From Cladopsammia gracilis (lineage: Eukaryota > Cnidaria > Anthozoa > Scleractinia > Dendrophylliidae), in contig JAJGOT010000479.1 of the NCBI GenBank assembly GCA_022457155.1, forward strand, positions 23,501 to 87,500: a stretch of 64,000 nt of DNA, written 5' to 3'. The position numbers were made by a program, and so were the translations under genes. This document shows, piece after piece, positions 1-11,348 of this stretch; position 1 is the first letter of the stretch; the number at the start of each line of letters is the position of its first letter. Below the pieces are notes generated by a model. The model ran no database searches. It worked only from the letters and a program-made list of their open reading frames with translations, and was not told the DNA's origin.

Positions 1-1719
1 GTAAAGTACGTCTCCTCATATGGCATGAAATGAGCTGCTATCCACTGATTTGTTTGCACATTATAACACTCCACCATTCGAGAGTTGTGTTGGTCAACAC
101 TTTCACTTCCAATTCCACCAAACACAAAGATTTGATCACGCAATAGAACTGCACTTGCATGGAACCTCGGAACATGCATAGATGCAATAGAATGCCACTC
201 ATTCAAAGTGATGTCATAAACCTCGCAGCTTATACTGGCATGCCTGGAAAATGCATCAACTGTTCCACCAAATACATAGATCTTCTTTCTCAGGGCTACA
301 CCACAGGCACACCCACGCTTTTCACTCATGGAAGCCAGTTTTGTCCATGCATTTAACTTGGGGTCATACCGCTCAAGGCAGGATAGGAAATCATCATCAC
401 CAAGTCCACCAATGGAATATAAATAGTGTGCATCGCTTACAAGACAAACTGAGGAGCGTCGACTGCTTAGTGGGGCTGCCAAAGTCCAAGAATTTGTTGC
501 AGGATCATACTTCTGCACAGTGTCACAGCGTCTTCGACCCTGTTCAGCAGTGAACTCGATACCACCCACAATGTACAGAACCCCCTGTAAGGTGGCTGCC
601 CCCACCAATTTGACTTTCTTAGCCAGTGATGCTACATAGCTCCAAGTATTGGTGCGTGGGTCATATCGTTCTTCACTACAATGAAAGGAATCTTCTCCTT
701 TGCCAACAATGGCATAAACAAACCCTTGACAGGCTGTAAATCCATGTCTGCACCGTCTGGAATGCATGGGTGCTAGCTGGTACCAGGTTTTGTCTGTTGG
801 TACATAACAGAGGGTCATATTGCGAACAAGTCCGTCGGGGGACAAGCCCCCACATGTGATAATAGCATCTTCATGAGTTTGCAGACATGTTCTGGGCCTC
901 TGTAGTTGGATTTCCTGCCCTGAAAACAGGGCACGCCATTGAAATTCGTCCATCAGAATTTGCCTACATTCTGCATTTCTTTGAACCAGCTCGTGACGCA
1001 TGAGCTTCGTGTATAAATAATGCTGGGAAATGGTGCTCAGTCGAACGTGATTAAACAACTCGGTGAAATTTCGCTCCCGACCGTGTTGATTTTCTCCGAT
1101 CCACTCTAAAATAACTTCAAAGATTTCTTCTTCCGCAGTGATGACTATGTCATCTCTTGAAATTAAATCCTTGACATGATCAACCCCGAGCATCAAGAAT
1201 TCCTTCGATCTTCCCACCGTCCCAAAGTTTTGCTTGATTAGTTCGCGAGCGTAACTTTGCAGATCTTTGCATTCGTACTTCTCGGCGAACAGATAGTCAA
1301 AAATGCAGTTTGAGGTGGTCATGTGACGTTCAATAAACTTGCACGCGATGTTTTTTCGCCGGGGAAGAAGCAAATAATTCGCTGACGTGATAAGATCTTC
1401 GGCGTTCGCTTCGCTAACTTGAATCTCGCCCGTATAGAGATAACTTAAAAGAAGATCCATGATTGACTGACGCTGGTATTCCTTCAAGCTTCACGACTGG
1501 CGTCGATTTCTCTCTCATGTCGTTTGTGAACAGACAGTTGAAAAACTTACTGCTTGCTGCCAAAATATACCGATGAGCGGCGAACGTTTGCCCTTCCACG
1601 TCGAGTGTAACGTCAGACAATAAGTTTTCTTTTCGAGATTTTTCAAGTTTCTGCATCATTTCCCAACAATAGGGGCTTTTAGATGGATAACATGGTTCTA
1701 CGAATGCACTTTCCGCCAT
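1..1719 (-). pseudogene. Kelch-like (BTB-BACK-Kelch) gene, left copy, frameshifted in the BTB domain, C-terminus outside window
   Basis: This is a near copy of the intact gene at 9570-11348. It starts with the same MAESAFVEPCYPSKSPYC N-terminus and stays in frame for about 86 residues. A 4-bp insertion near 1463-1470 (TTGA relative to the other copy) then shifts the frame, and the N-terminal frame ends at 1414. The original frame stays open from 1460 to the window edge and would lack only about 22 codons beyond position 1. No further net indel and no stop was found on comparing the two copies, only scattered substitutions. One of these changes a kelch glycine pair (AIGGKGE to AIVGKGE). An ATG at 1460-1458 lies just after the lesion and in the correct frame, so a product lacking the first part of the BTB domain is conceivable. 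The call of pseudogene rests on the frameshift. An assembly error is the main alternative. Confidence 0.85.
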
Positions 1720-2104
1720 TTCGATGTTGTTTCAAAAGACAGCTGTCGTATAAAAAAGGAACTACATTCCGGCTTTCATTGTACGGTCACCAAGCGACAA
1801 ACTCTGATCCGATAGACGAAACATGAGACGTTTAAAGACAAATTTACTGCTAAAAATATAATAAAGGCGATCATGCGTCCAGCATAACTAATTTGTTGCT
1901 ACTTTGCAAATTTGTTCGACTTGTGCTGTATTGTAATATTTTTGCGTCGCTAGGCGCGAAGATCATTTTTCTTTTTATTGGATTATGTTGGTGTTAGAAG
2001 CACTGGATTGGACAGAAATTATTTTGTTTTGATTGTGCAATATATAAACATAGACTGTTTTTTTTGTCTACAAGAATATCCAGTTTTTGTCAGCACTGTG
2101 ACGT

Positions 2105-2455
2105 GTCGGGGGGGGGGGGGACTCCTGTATAAATGCCGGGGGTGGGGCTCGTCGGAAACTTTCCAAAAACTCCCTAAAAGGAACTAGAATCTCGTTTGAT
2201 GAGCGTGGCTCAAATGGAGTTTTACCCCTAAGAGGTACCAATTCTAAGACAATATATGAACTGACGTTTTGATTTTTTCTGCACAATATCCGATCCTAAA
2301 AGGTACCGCGATTGTTCTAACGCTTAACGGTGCAGTGGTCATTTTAGATTTTAGCACAGCGGTACCAATGTACACATTTTTTTTAATTTTACCCCTAAAA
2401 GGTACGACAAGCACCCCTGTCATTTCTATATGGGAGGTCCCCCCCCCCCAGCCCC
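2105..2455. mobile_element. Small element with G-rich inverted ends, present in both duplicated units
   Basis: The left end is a G run followed by GACTCCTGTATAAATGCC. The right end, read on the minus strand, is a G run followed by GACCTCCCATATAGAAATG, so the ends are imperfect inverted repeats. The interior repeats the motif CCTAAAAGGTAC several times. The corresponding copy lies at about 11710-12115, so insertion preceded the duplication. It lies roughly 400-700 bp upstream of the kelch-like start codons. Superfamily not determined. Confidence 0.5.
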
Positions 2456-2956
2456 GGTTGTACAACCCTGGAAAAGAAAGACTGTGCCTTTCGAAATATT
2501 GGATAAACAAATATAGTTTCCCTACTCTGAATCAGCCTTAATATTTTAGATCACAAGAAGTCACGCAGCAAACGGTTACTTTGTACATGTAAATTGCTTA
2601 ACACGCGATCTTTTTTCCTCGCGCGTCCGCGCTCGTGTGCGTTCCTCGCTATCTAAACAAAGGAAACGCTGTGAACTAGTATTCGAATTGAAATTGGAAT
2701 AGGAGGGTATCTATTTTGAGGAACATCCACAGATATACAACATAAAAACGAGTTAACCACCAGTGAACTCAAACATTTATGATCACAGTTACTTACGCAC
2801 AGTCAATACTGAATCTCAATTAGGGGAATCCCCTAAAATTCCCAGAATATGAAAACAATAGATGTTTGGAAGAAGCCAATCAGTGGATGTTTTGATGACC
2901 TGTCATTCGTTTATTCAGTTGGCAGCCAATCCGTTGCAACGTTAATGTAAACACAT

Positions 2957-3272
2957 CTATTCAGATTCAGTCACGAGATTTGCATACGATACGTTTGTCA
3001 AAAGGTGTTTTATAAGTGACTGCCGTTCTAATTCAATGAATTTTAAACATTTAATGGAGCAATCTGCCCTCGTGAAGACTGCAACTGAAGGATCTGTTTT
3101 AAGTTGAAGTTGACTTGTGTTTTCCTTCTTAAGCTCGAGGGGAACGTGCGAAGCTTCGATAGTTTGCGAAGAGAGGTGTGAATAAAGAAGCGCTGTACCT
3201 CGCATGCGAGCCTTACGCGCCTCTTCGTTTTCAGACTCGCTCCAGATGTGCCATCTCAGCTTTCGCCACTTT
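2957..3272 (-). CDS. Unrecognised short open reading frame, possible terminal exon or gene remnant
   Basis: A minus-strand frame stays open from about 3272 to a stop at 2957, with an ATG at 3205. Its upstream part encodes a basic/acidic stretch (WSESENEEARKARMRG), then a mixed composition with a leucine-rich helix-like segment (KCLKFIELERQSLIKHLL). Composition looks protein-like rather than random. There is no clean polypyrimidine acceptor at its 5' side, and the stop upstream of 3272 closes the frame. No family recognised. It could be the last exon of a minus-strand gene, a decayed transposon coding fragment, or chance. Confidence 0.25.
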
Positions 3273-6200
3273 TTTTACATACTTTCAGCTTTATAAAGCG
3301 ATCGGTTGCTGACGTTGGAGATTTAGTTCTTTGTTGGAGGAGGAGTGAACTGATCTCAGCGCGACTGAATTGCCTGCCTGTGAAGAGGTTCCATCACTTG
3401 CAAAGTACATTGATAGGCTGTCCAGGAGTTCAGATAGTAGAGTGAAGGATAGGCGGCTCGCGAAAGAAAACATAGGTACGCAATGCGTACAGAAGCGACG
3501 ACGACTTTCAACTTGGCGTTAAATCAATAGGTCTGGGGTGCACTGATAAAATCAGTGAATCACTTGGCTCCACTAGAAAAGGGTCGGAATGAAATACAAA
3601 TTTCGGCGACTTTTAGTCGGTGCAGAGCGTCCTGTAAATAAAATTTGCTTAAAAATGCTCATTAAACCAGAATATTGCCCCAGCAAATAATATAATACCA
3701 GAAGTAGCCAAGGACTTGTAATAGAACTTTCATTGGTAAAATGACTTTTTTCCAAACATTTTCAATTTTTGTACTTATGGTCGTAGGAATAACATATGTT
3801 TGTCAGTTGTTGATTGTTTTGTGTTTGATTAAAAACCAAAGGTGTGAATGGCCAGGTAAGCCCTTTTTATACCAGAACTTCCTGTTGAAGACCCAGTAGT
3901 GACCATTATGCATTGCGTGATAAAAACAATGTAAGTCTCGATCCCAGGAAATAAATAACAATAACAGAGGCGCGTGGAGCGTAATGTCAATCGATTACTG
4001 GGCCTTTAAGGTCCTGGCTGACACGATACTTGTGATCATGATATGCATGTGAAGATTTATTACACAATTGTGGTTGCTGCATTGGTAATTGCACATTTTA
4101 TCGTGTGCAAAATCAAAACAATTCATCGTTTTTCCTTCATATTTGTGACAAATATGGATTGGAATTTATTTTGCCATACTTGGTTGGTATAATTCTATGC
4201 TGATTAGGCTTAATATAGGTCACACACGCATCAAGAACAAGTAACATTTTCATTTTCAAATTATTTGAGATTAAAATTACATCTGAGTTTGTTTTACTTA
4301 TGTGCAATTCAATATTTGTACATCTTGCAAGTTACAATTGATAATCAGTCCATTGTTGTCCGGATAGCTGTTTTTCTGATTCCTTACAGCGTTACTATGA
4401 AGTGTTAATACAGGAAGCACAATTCGAACAGTACAATGTACATGATTAAAACTATTACAATTGCTAAATGACAACAACTGGAAATTGTTTCCATGTTTGT
4501 GCTTCACAAATTGAAAAGACTTTGTCAGTTCTGAACATGTTTTCAGAGATTATTGGTAGTTTGACATTTTGTGGTTTCATTAACGCATGAACAGCAGGTC
4601 ACCAGTTTCTTCAGCACTTCAGACTTTTTGTCATTGTCACCAGCATTAGTTGATGTGCTAAATGTTTGCAGATGCATTGACTGGAGGTGATTGAGTACCT
4701 TTAAAAGAAAATAAATGAATACCTTGAGATTCAGTTCATTTTTTTAAGTGTTTTGTCATACTAAAGTTTAAAACCAAAATGGCTTTATGGGGACTTAAAA
4801 GCGGAATTAAAGTGCTTCATTTAGATATACAATGGATGGTGAAGAATTCAATTTGGGAGCTGAGAGTTTCATTGTATATATTGAAAAAACTATTACATGT
4901 GGCTAGTCACATGTAATAACAGGTGAAGACAGAAAGAAAATTAAAAAAAAAAACGCACAGAAAAATTGCACAATGCCCCCCCTCCCCCACCTTCAAAATT
5001 AAAATAGTCCATCCCTTAGCCCAATATGAACAAGAGTAATGTGCTTCATGAAAAATGCACGAGGAAAACACTTGGTAGAAATTCTGAAGATATTGCACCA
5101 ATTCCCCTACACTGTTAAATTCCAACTGAACACATGTTCCAATTTTGTAGCTACTGTTTACCAGAATTACTTCCAAACAGCGAGACATTTCCCTGATGAA
5201 AATCAGCTGTAACTATCTTCGAGGTATCTACAAGATGGCAAGGAACAAGGATTCATTTCTACATCGTTAGAAGGACGAATCAAAAGTGGAATACAACGAT
5301 ACATGCAGATTTGTGTGAACCAATTAGTGTAGTAACTCATTTGCCACGCATAAACAACATAAAACAGAAATAACAACGTAGGCCAGAATTTTCCTTTGAC
5401 ACGATTTAAACATTCTCTGGCCTTGAAATGAGCATTATACAACCCCACAGCGGCTCTATATTGCATTATAAGATACCATAACTGTATACACAATATGCTG
5501 GTAATGATGGCTCACCTTTATTAATAGCTTGAATCCGTGATAAACTGTTTAATTTCCTTCTCTTTCTTCAATACAATGAAGTTGCTCCGATATTCTGTAC
5601 ACAACTGATCGTGAATCACCGCACACGGCTTCGTTTTCAGGTAACAGCTCTCGTAGGATACTCAGTTATACGTCAAGTTCAGTAAGCTTAAATCAATGCT
5701 ATTTCAGTGCTATTTCTGGCCTTCAGTTCTGATAAGTTCTTTCTGAGACAGGCAAAGATCCGCTCCGAAACAGCGCCCAGACTCGATAATTTAGTGGAGT
5801 CCTTTTGCCTATTGCGTGTGAGTGCGAGTATGTACTACTGATGAATGTATATCACTTCGTGTCTGTTTGTCTGCAAGTGAGCGCAAATATATCACAGTAA
5901 ATAAAGCATGACGGTGTAAAATTTGAAACAGACAAAAAAACCTAGCTTTCTCCACACTTCGAAACAAAATGGCGGAGCAAACGACGAGTGACCTAGTTCC
6001 CAGTGTTTTTCTTATCCTCCAAGGCTAGTTCCCAATGTTTCTCGGGTGTAATCCGGACATCCGGACATCCGGACACCACGGCACGATGGCAATAATACGA
6101 TGACTTCGTCATCGCTTAAAAATATTGCAAGTGCTGACGGTGGGGGATATAGACACAAAGGAGAGCGGGAAAGTTTCCCCTCGTTTTCCTCGCGGCTCGT

Positions 6201-6480
6201 TTGCACACCGGATTTTATCTGCTCCCCGTCCCCACAATCATAACGGCGGGAACATGCTATGCATGGACAGCGGTGCAGGTGTCCGGCAAACCCGGTTGAA
6301 AAAGCGCCGATCAGTCGCTTTTAAATGCGTTGATTTTTATTTACGAGTTCAGTTAGGTTGACATTTTATACGGGAAGGGCAGACACGCGCTGCTCGGAAT
6401 TTATCGAAATTGGTCTTCAAGGTACTCTAATCCTACTTTATTTACTGCATTCTCGCAGAAACTCTAAGAAATCGCAATCC
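3273..6480. other. Intergenic stretch, no gene recognised
   Basis: Both strands were read. Open frames here are short and of low-complexity composition. There is an A run and a C-rich patch near 4940-4990, and a short duplicated CCGGACAT motif at 6054-6072. No coding domain, tRNA or element with clear ends was identified. Confidence 0.5.
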
Positions 6481-6548
6481 CCAAGATGACGAACAGAGTT
6501 TCATTGCGTGTGTCTCGTAAATCTTGGTCGCCCATTCCAGCAGCATAA

Positions 6549-6752
6549 ATGAGTTTCCGCGATTGCGGCAACGGGGAACGATATTGGTTTATATTTCTGT
6601 TGTTCTTTTGTTCTGTGTGGTTGGCATATGTAATTGGTAACCAAATATTGAGTGTTTATGAAGTAAATATGATTGGCCCCGATCTCATACTCACAACGGG
6701 AATTCGGAGGTGTATATATGTATGCAAATCATTGAAGGAAAACAACAAATAG
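6549..6752 (+). CDS. Hypothetical small membrane protein, 67 aa
   Basis: The ATG at 6549 opens a 67-codon frame. The protein begins with a short charged stretch, then one strongly hydrophobic segment at about residues 12-32 (FIFLLFFCSVWLAYVIGN). A 20-codon ATG frame at 6486-6548 ends in TAA directly abutting this ATG (TAAATG) and could act as an upstream ORF. The 3' end overlaps the next small membrane frame at 6722. The two may be halves of one protein separated by a frameshift or an unrecognised intron. No family recognised and no splice site is convincing. Confidence is limited to saying that the composition is membrane-like. Confidence 0.3.
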   Translation: MSFRDCGNGERYWFIFLLFFCSVWLAYVIGNQILSVYEVNMIGPDLILTTGIRRCIYVCKSLKENNK

Positions 6753-6982
6753 GACAAGTTGAAGAAATATTTTCATGGTTGTACGGTGTGCTTAGTGCAT
6801 TTGGCATTTGGAATCTCTTCAAGCTATCGCAAATGTTTCCCTCAGACGAATTTTGGAGGAGTGTAGCATTTCTTCTCATCGGCTCGATAATTGCAGTGCT
6901 TTGTTTAAAGTTACGTGAGGCTGAAGCAAGAGAGAATCGGAGACGGCCCCGTCCCACAGAACACGACGAAAGGTCTGGTTAA
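6722..6982 (+). CDS. Hypothetical small two-helix membrane protein, 86 aa
   Basis: This frame starts at an ATG at 6722. It encodes about 15 polar residues, a hydrophobic segment (IFSWLYGVLSAFGIW), a second segment (SVAFLLIGSIIAVLCL), then a basic, arginine-rich tail (LREAEARENRRRPRPTEHD) ending at 6982. The topology looks like a helical hairpin with a cytosolic basic tail. It lies in a different frame from the ORF at 6549 and overlaps it. It could be the second half of the same gene after a frameshift, or a separate small protein. No family recognised and no flanking splice sites are clear. Confidence 0.35.
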   Translation: MQIIEGKQQIGQVEEIFSWLYGVLSAFGIWNLFKLSQMFPSDEFWRSVAFLLIGSIIAVLCLKLREAEARENRRRPRPTEHDERSG

Positions 6983-9291
6983 AAAGGTAAAGTTATTTTA
7001 CTAATCAAAGTCTTAGACCCGGAGATAAAACATTTTTAACAGGGATATATTTTTTCCTCGCAAGGTATTATTAAAAGGAAACCAAATTTGAGCACGTCAG
7101 TATGCTTCCACCAGAGTGGAAGAGGTCCGTTCTCTGAATATCATGAGTGAAATTAACCGCATCGTTGACACAGCTTCGCCGCTCAAACTCGCCGTTTTCA
7201 CTAAAAAATAAAAACCTCTGCCACCCAGGGTAGTATTCTTCAGTCCGTGGATAAAATAAGGCCCTTCTGTGGATCTGTAAATAGGCAAGGCCATTCAAAC
7301 CAAAGGATTATCGCTTTTTCATTGTTTTCTGTGTTAGTTTTTTAATACTTTGAAGAGTAATTCTTTTTGGTCTACCTGCTTAGGGATAGTCGAGGAATCC
7401 CGCGTGCACGCGTTGCGTCGTGCTCCGCGCTGTTGCAAAGTGAGGGTACCGACCACACGGTGAAATTATTCATAATTACCCTTGATGTTCTTTGATGCAC
7501 TTTTTTCTCTATTTTTTTTTTTTCGTATAGAGAGACTGGCTAATTATATAGAGCACCCTTAGGGGCTATTAACTGACAATTGATTATTTATAGGCGAATC
7601 TTTGTTTACAATTTCTGCTTCATGTGGCTTGACATACCTAATTGCATGTGCATTGCATGTGCATTAAATACTTAAATTAATATTATTAGCTCATGAAAAA
7701 ATACTTTTTATCTAATTTATGTAATTTAAATTTTATTTTTCTATGTACTCAGTTTTCCTTTTGGGTCATCCACTCGATTAGCTCTAGCTATTTGGATGCT
7801 CCAAACTCACGAATTCTACCTGTTATTTTTTTTTTCGTTGGTTTTTCTTTTCTATATCTTTAATCTAGTTTTATTTTTAAATTATTTTCTTTCTCCTTTT
7901 TTGTTAAGATCTTGTGTGAGTTGAATAAAAATATTGTATTATTGTATTGTATTAACGAGTTCTTTCAACTTTTGAAGTCAATTCGTATTTCCCACGGTGC
8001 CCTCTCTACGTCAATCGGTATCCTAATGAGCAATGTAGTCTGTCAAGCGGGTCATCATCAAAGATTCGCTTATTTATTCTTGTAGAGCTACACGCGAATT
8101 TGAATCAATTTATACACATGAAAATGAATTACACACGCGCGTGACAATTGACCAACAATTTGGCAGTTTTTGACAGCTGATATTTCCTTAAACACCTGAA
8201 AAGAGCTAAAAATTACAAAGATTATTAAGTTTAACAATCTCTTTTAACTCTTTAAAGTCAATTCGTATTTAGCACGATGCCTTCTCTACGTAAATGACAC
8301 ACGCAAATGAATTACAAACGCGCGTGACCTTACTTTCCACTTTCTTTTTTTTTTCTGCAGAAGAATGGATGACTGTTGATCTGAAGTTTGGAGCTGCAAC
8401 CGTTTGTTCTTGTAGAATTCGCACTTTCGTGAAATCACATTTCTTCTGATGCCAGTAGTTTATTGCGGACAGTTGCTTGCAAAATGGCATTACTTCAAGC
8501 AATTTTAGATTTTGTGTCACAAATAAAGCTAAGTTAGACAGACTGAATTGCCAAATGTAATGCAAGCTAGCCTTTATGTTGAACAATGTAGAGATGTAAC
8601 GCTGCCACTGTAATTGTGAAAATAGCTTTAATTCAATGTTTTAAATGGAAAGCTGTCATTCGTCACTGTAATAAAATTAAAAATACAAGACTTCTACTAC
8701 TAAGTAACTTGTTCTTCGTTGCCTTGTGACTCAAAGGAAATAAGAAGTACAAAAATACGTACAATGCTTAGTAAGCAATCTACTGAATTGCTAATCCTCC
8801 CACGAATTTAATTTAACATAGGCCTTTTGATTAGAGGCTTGGAATTTCTACTGCACTCATACTTTTATCAATGATTCTCTAAGGGAAAATTGTCATAGAA
8901 ATATCCAAAGAAAAAAATTTGGTTGGAAAAGGACCACTACATTTGAAGGAAAACTTCCCAAGTGGCTTTGAAATGTGAATTCCCTCTCCTGGGTTTCATG
9001 AAAAGAAGACTTGAAACTTCTATGTTGTCTCTTTTTATAATTATTGTTACTATTACTGAATCAGTGAGTCTTGTGTGGCACCCACATTATACTTGTAACA
9101 CAAATAATGAGCCAGACCCTTTGAAAATATGATAATGGTTATGAAATCAGACCCTAGTAGTTAAAGCAGTGTTGAAACAGTTTTAAAACACTATTTGACA
9201 AGAACATGACTGACATGTGAAAGTTTGTGTAAACCTTTTCTTATGCTGTTGACAGTTTGGTCTTTCTTTTTGCGGGCATTTCTTTAAATTG
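6983..9291. other. Intergenic stretch; possible LINE 3' tail at 7560-7965
   Basis: No gene recognised. Near 7915-7955 the plus strand reads AATAAAAATATTGTATT followed by further TTGTATT repeats. This is the kind of short tandem tail seen at the 3' end of some LINE families, but no reverse-transcriptase coding sequence was seen upstream. A near-duplicated motif (TCAATTCGTATTT plus CTCTACGT) occurs at 7978-8010 and 8258-8290. Confidence 0.35.
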
Positions 9292-9501
9292 TTAACCCTT
9301 TAAGCCCCAATTGTGATCAACATCAAATTTCTCCTTGTAATATCAATGCTTAATCTGTAACAGGTCATGCGAATTAAGGATACGATCACCCAAGATGAAT
9401 TCTCTTGATATTTTAACAACTTCTCCCCACTAATGCAATGGTAAATGTATGGTGACAAGAAAGGAGAATTTGTATTTTGATAATGGAGATTAAAGGGTTA
9501 A
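9292..9501. mobile_element. MITE with TTAACCCTTTAA ends
   Basis: The ends are inverted: TTAACCCTTTAA on the left and TTAAAGGGTTAA on the right, with internal complementarity around the TTCTCCTT motif. It lies just downstream of the intact kelch-like gene (minus strand). No coding capacity. The target duplication was not resolved. Confidence 0.6.
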
Positions 9502-9569
9502 GGAAGTTCAGCTATAATAATTATAGTATTCTGTACCTTGATAAGAAAAATCAATGGCCTGTTCCATTG

Positions 9570-11348
9570 CTAGGTTATTGCAACTTTGTTTAGTGAGTGA
9601 ATTAATCCTTTAAACAAACTGATTGAACATCCTCTAAAGTACGTCTCCTCATATGGCATGAAATGAGCTGCTATCCACTGATTTGTTTGCACATCGTAAC
9701 ACTCCACCATTCGAGAGTTGTGTTGGTCAACACTTTCACTTCCAATTCCACCAAACACAAAGATTTGATCACGCAATAGAACTGCACTTGCATGGAACCT
9801 CGGAACATGCATAGATGCAATAGAATGCCACTCATTCAATGTGATGTCATAAACCTCGCAGCTTATACTGGCATGCCTGGAAAATGCATCAACTGTTCCA
9901 CCAAATACGTAGATCTTCTTTCTCAGTGTCACACCACAGGCACATCCACGCTTTTCACTCATGGAAACCAGTTTTGTCCATGCATTTAACTTGGGGTCAT
10001 ACCGCTCAAGGCAAGATAGGAAATCATCATCACCAAGCCCACCAATGGAATATAAATAGTGTGCATCACTTACAAGAGAAACAGAGGAGCGTCGACTGCT
10101 TAGTGGAGCTGCCAATGTCCAAGAATTTGTCGCAGGATCATACTTCTGCACAGTGTCACAGCGTCTTCGACCCTGTTCAGCAGTGAACTCGATACCACCC
10201 ACAATGTACAGAACCCCCTGTAAGGTGGCTGCCCCCACCAATTTGACTTTCTTAGCCAGTGATGCTACATAGCCCCAAGTATTGGTGCGTGGGTCATATC
10301 GTTCTACACTACAATGAAAGGAATCTTCTCCTTTGCCACCAATGGCATAAACAAACCCTTGACAGGCTGTAAATCCATGTCTACACCGTCTGGAAAGCAT
10401 GGGTGCTAGCTGGTACCAGGTTTTGTCTGTTGGTACATAACAGAGGGTCATATTGCGAACAAGTCCGTCTGGGGACAAGCCCCCACATGTGATAATAGCA
10501 TCTTCATGAGTTTGCAGACATGTTCTGGGCCTTTGTAGTTGGATTTCCTGCCCTGAAAACAAGGCACGCCATTGCAATTCGTCCATCAGTATTTGCCTGC
10601 ATTCTGCATTTTTTTGTACCAGCTCGTGACGCATGAGCTTCGTGTATAAATAATGCTGGGAAATGGTGCTCAGTCGAACGTGATGAAACAACTCGGTGAA
10701 ATATCGCTCCCGACCGTGTTGATTTTCTCCGATCCACTCTAAAATAACTTCAAAGATTTCTTCTTCCGCAATGATGACTATGTCGTCTCTTGAAATTAAA
10801 TCCTTGACATGATCGACCCCGAGCATCAAAAATTCCTTCGATCTTCCCACCGTCCCAAAGTTTTGCTTGATTAGTTCGCGAGCGTAACTTTGCAGATCTT
10901 TGCATTCGTACTTCTCGGCGAACAGATAGTCAAAAATGCAGTTTGAGGTGGTCATGTGACGTTCAATAAACTTGCACGCAATGTTTTTTAGCCGAGGAAG
11001 AAGCAAGTAATTCGCTGACGCGATAAGATCTTCGGCGTTCGCTTCGCTTACTTGAATCTCGCCAGTATAGAGATAACTTAAAAGAAGATCCATGACTGAC
11101 GCTGGTATTCCTTCAAGCTTCACGACTGGCGTCGATTTCTCTCTCATGTCGTTTGTGAACAGACCGTTGAAAAACTTACTGCTTGCTGCCAAAATACACC
11201 GATGAGCAGCGAACGTTTGCCCTTCCACGTCGAGTGTAACGTCAGACAATAAGTTTTCTCTTCGAGATTTTTCAAGTTTCTGCATCATTTCCCAACAATA
11301 GGGGCTTTTAGATGGATAACATGGTTCTACGAATGCACTTTCCGCCAT
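9570..11348 (-). CDS. Kelch-like protein (BTB-BACK-Kelch), intact single-exon copy, 592 aa
   Basis: A single uninterrupted frame encodes a protein with the order and length of the KLHL family, which act as substrate adaptors for Cullin-3 ubiquitin ligases. The BTB domain spans about residues 24-135 (NLLSDVTLDVEGQTFAAHR, then LLSYLYTGEIQV). BACK follows to about 245 (FAEKYECKDLQSYARELI and the FEVILEWI motif). From about 285 there are six kelch repeats, each with a glycine pair and the downstream Y-x(6)-W spacing, for example YAIGGKGEDSFHCSVERYDP with NTW, and YIVGG, YSIGG, YVFGG and FVFGG. The ATG is supported by conservation in the duplicated copy and by the typical distance to BTB. The gene is intronless, which suggests a retrogene origin or an intron-poor lineage. 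Specific KLHL orthology was not assigned. Confidence 0.93.
   Translation of the reverse strand: MAESAFVEPCYPSKSPYCWEMMQKLEKSRRENLLSDVTLDVEGQTFAAHRCILAASSKFFNGLFTNDMREKSTPVVKLEGIPASVMDLLLSYLYTGEIQVSEANAEDLIASANYLLLPRLKNIACKFIERHMTTSNCIFDYLFAEKYECKDLQSYARELIKQNFGTVGRSKEFLMLGVDHVKDLISRDDIVIIAEEEIFEVILEWIGENQHGRERYFTELFHHVRLSTISQHYLYTKLMRHELVQKNAECRQILMDELQWRALFSGQEIQLQRPRTCLQTHEDAIITCGGLSPDGLVRNMTLCYVPTDKTWYQLAPMLSRRCRHGFTACQGFVYAIGGKGEDSFHCSVERYDPRTNTWGYVASLAKKVKLVGAATLQGVLYIVGGIEFTAEQGRRRCDTVQKYDPATNSWTLAAPLSSRRSSVSLVSDAHYLYSIGGLGDDDFLSCLERYDPKLNAWTKLVSMSEKRGCACGVTLRKKIYVFGGTVDAFSRHASISCEVYDITLNEWHSIASMHVPRFHASAVLLRDQIFVFGGIGSESVDQHNSRMVECYDVQTNQWIAAHFMPYEETYFRGCSISLFKGLIHSLNKVAIT

Larger units (their letters stand above)
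1..2540. repeat. Left unit of a segmental duplication (partner 9634-12197)
   Basis: The whole stretch aligns with 9634 to about 12197, covering the kelch-like coding region and about 0.8 kb of its 5' flank. Homology stops near 2540, where CTGAATCAGCCTT is followed by unrelated sequence, and at 12197 in the partner. The two units have the same orientation and are separated by about 7 kb of unduplicated DNA. Divergence is low by eye, so the event looks recent. The left unit continues beyond the window, so its full extent is unknown. Confidence 0.9.

Noticed and set aside
251..553. Plus-strand ORFs opposite both kelch-like copies (also 9792-10186)
   Set aside because: Shadows of the minus-strand kelch coding sequence. 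They are conserved only because the gene is duplicated.
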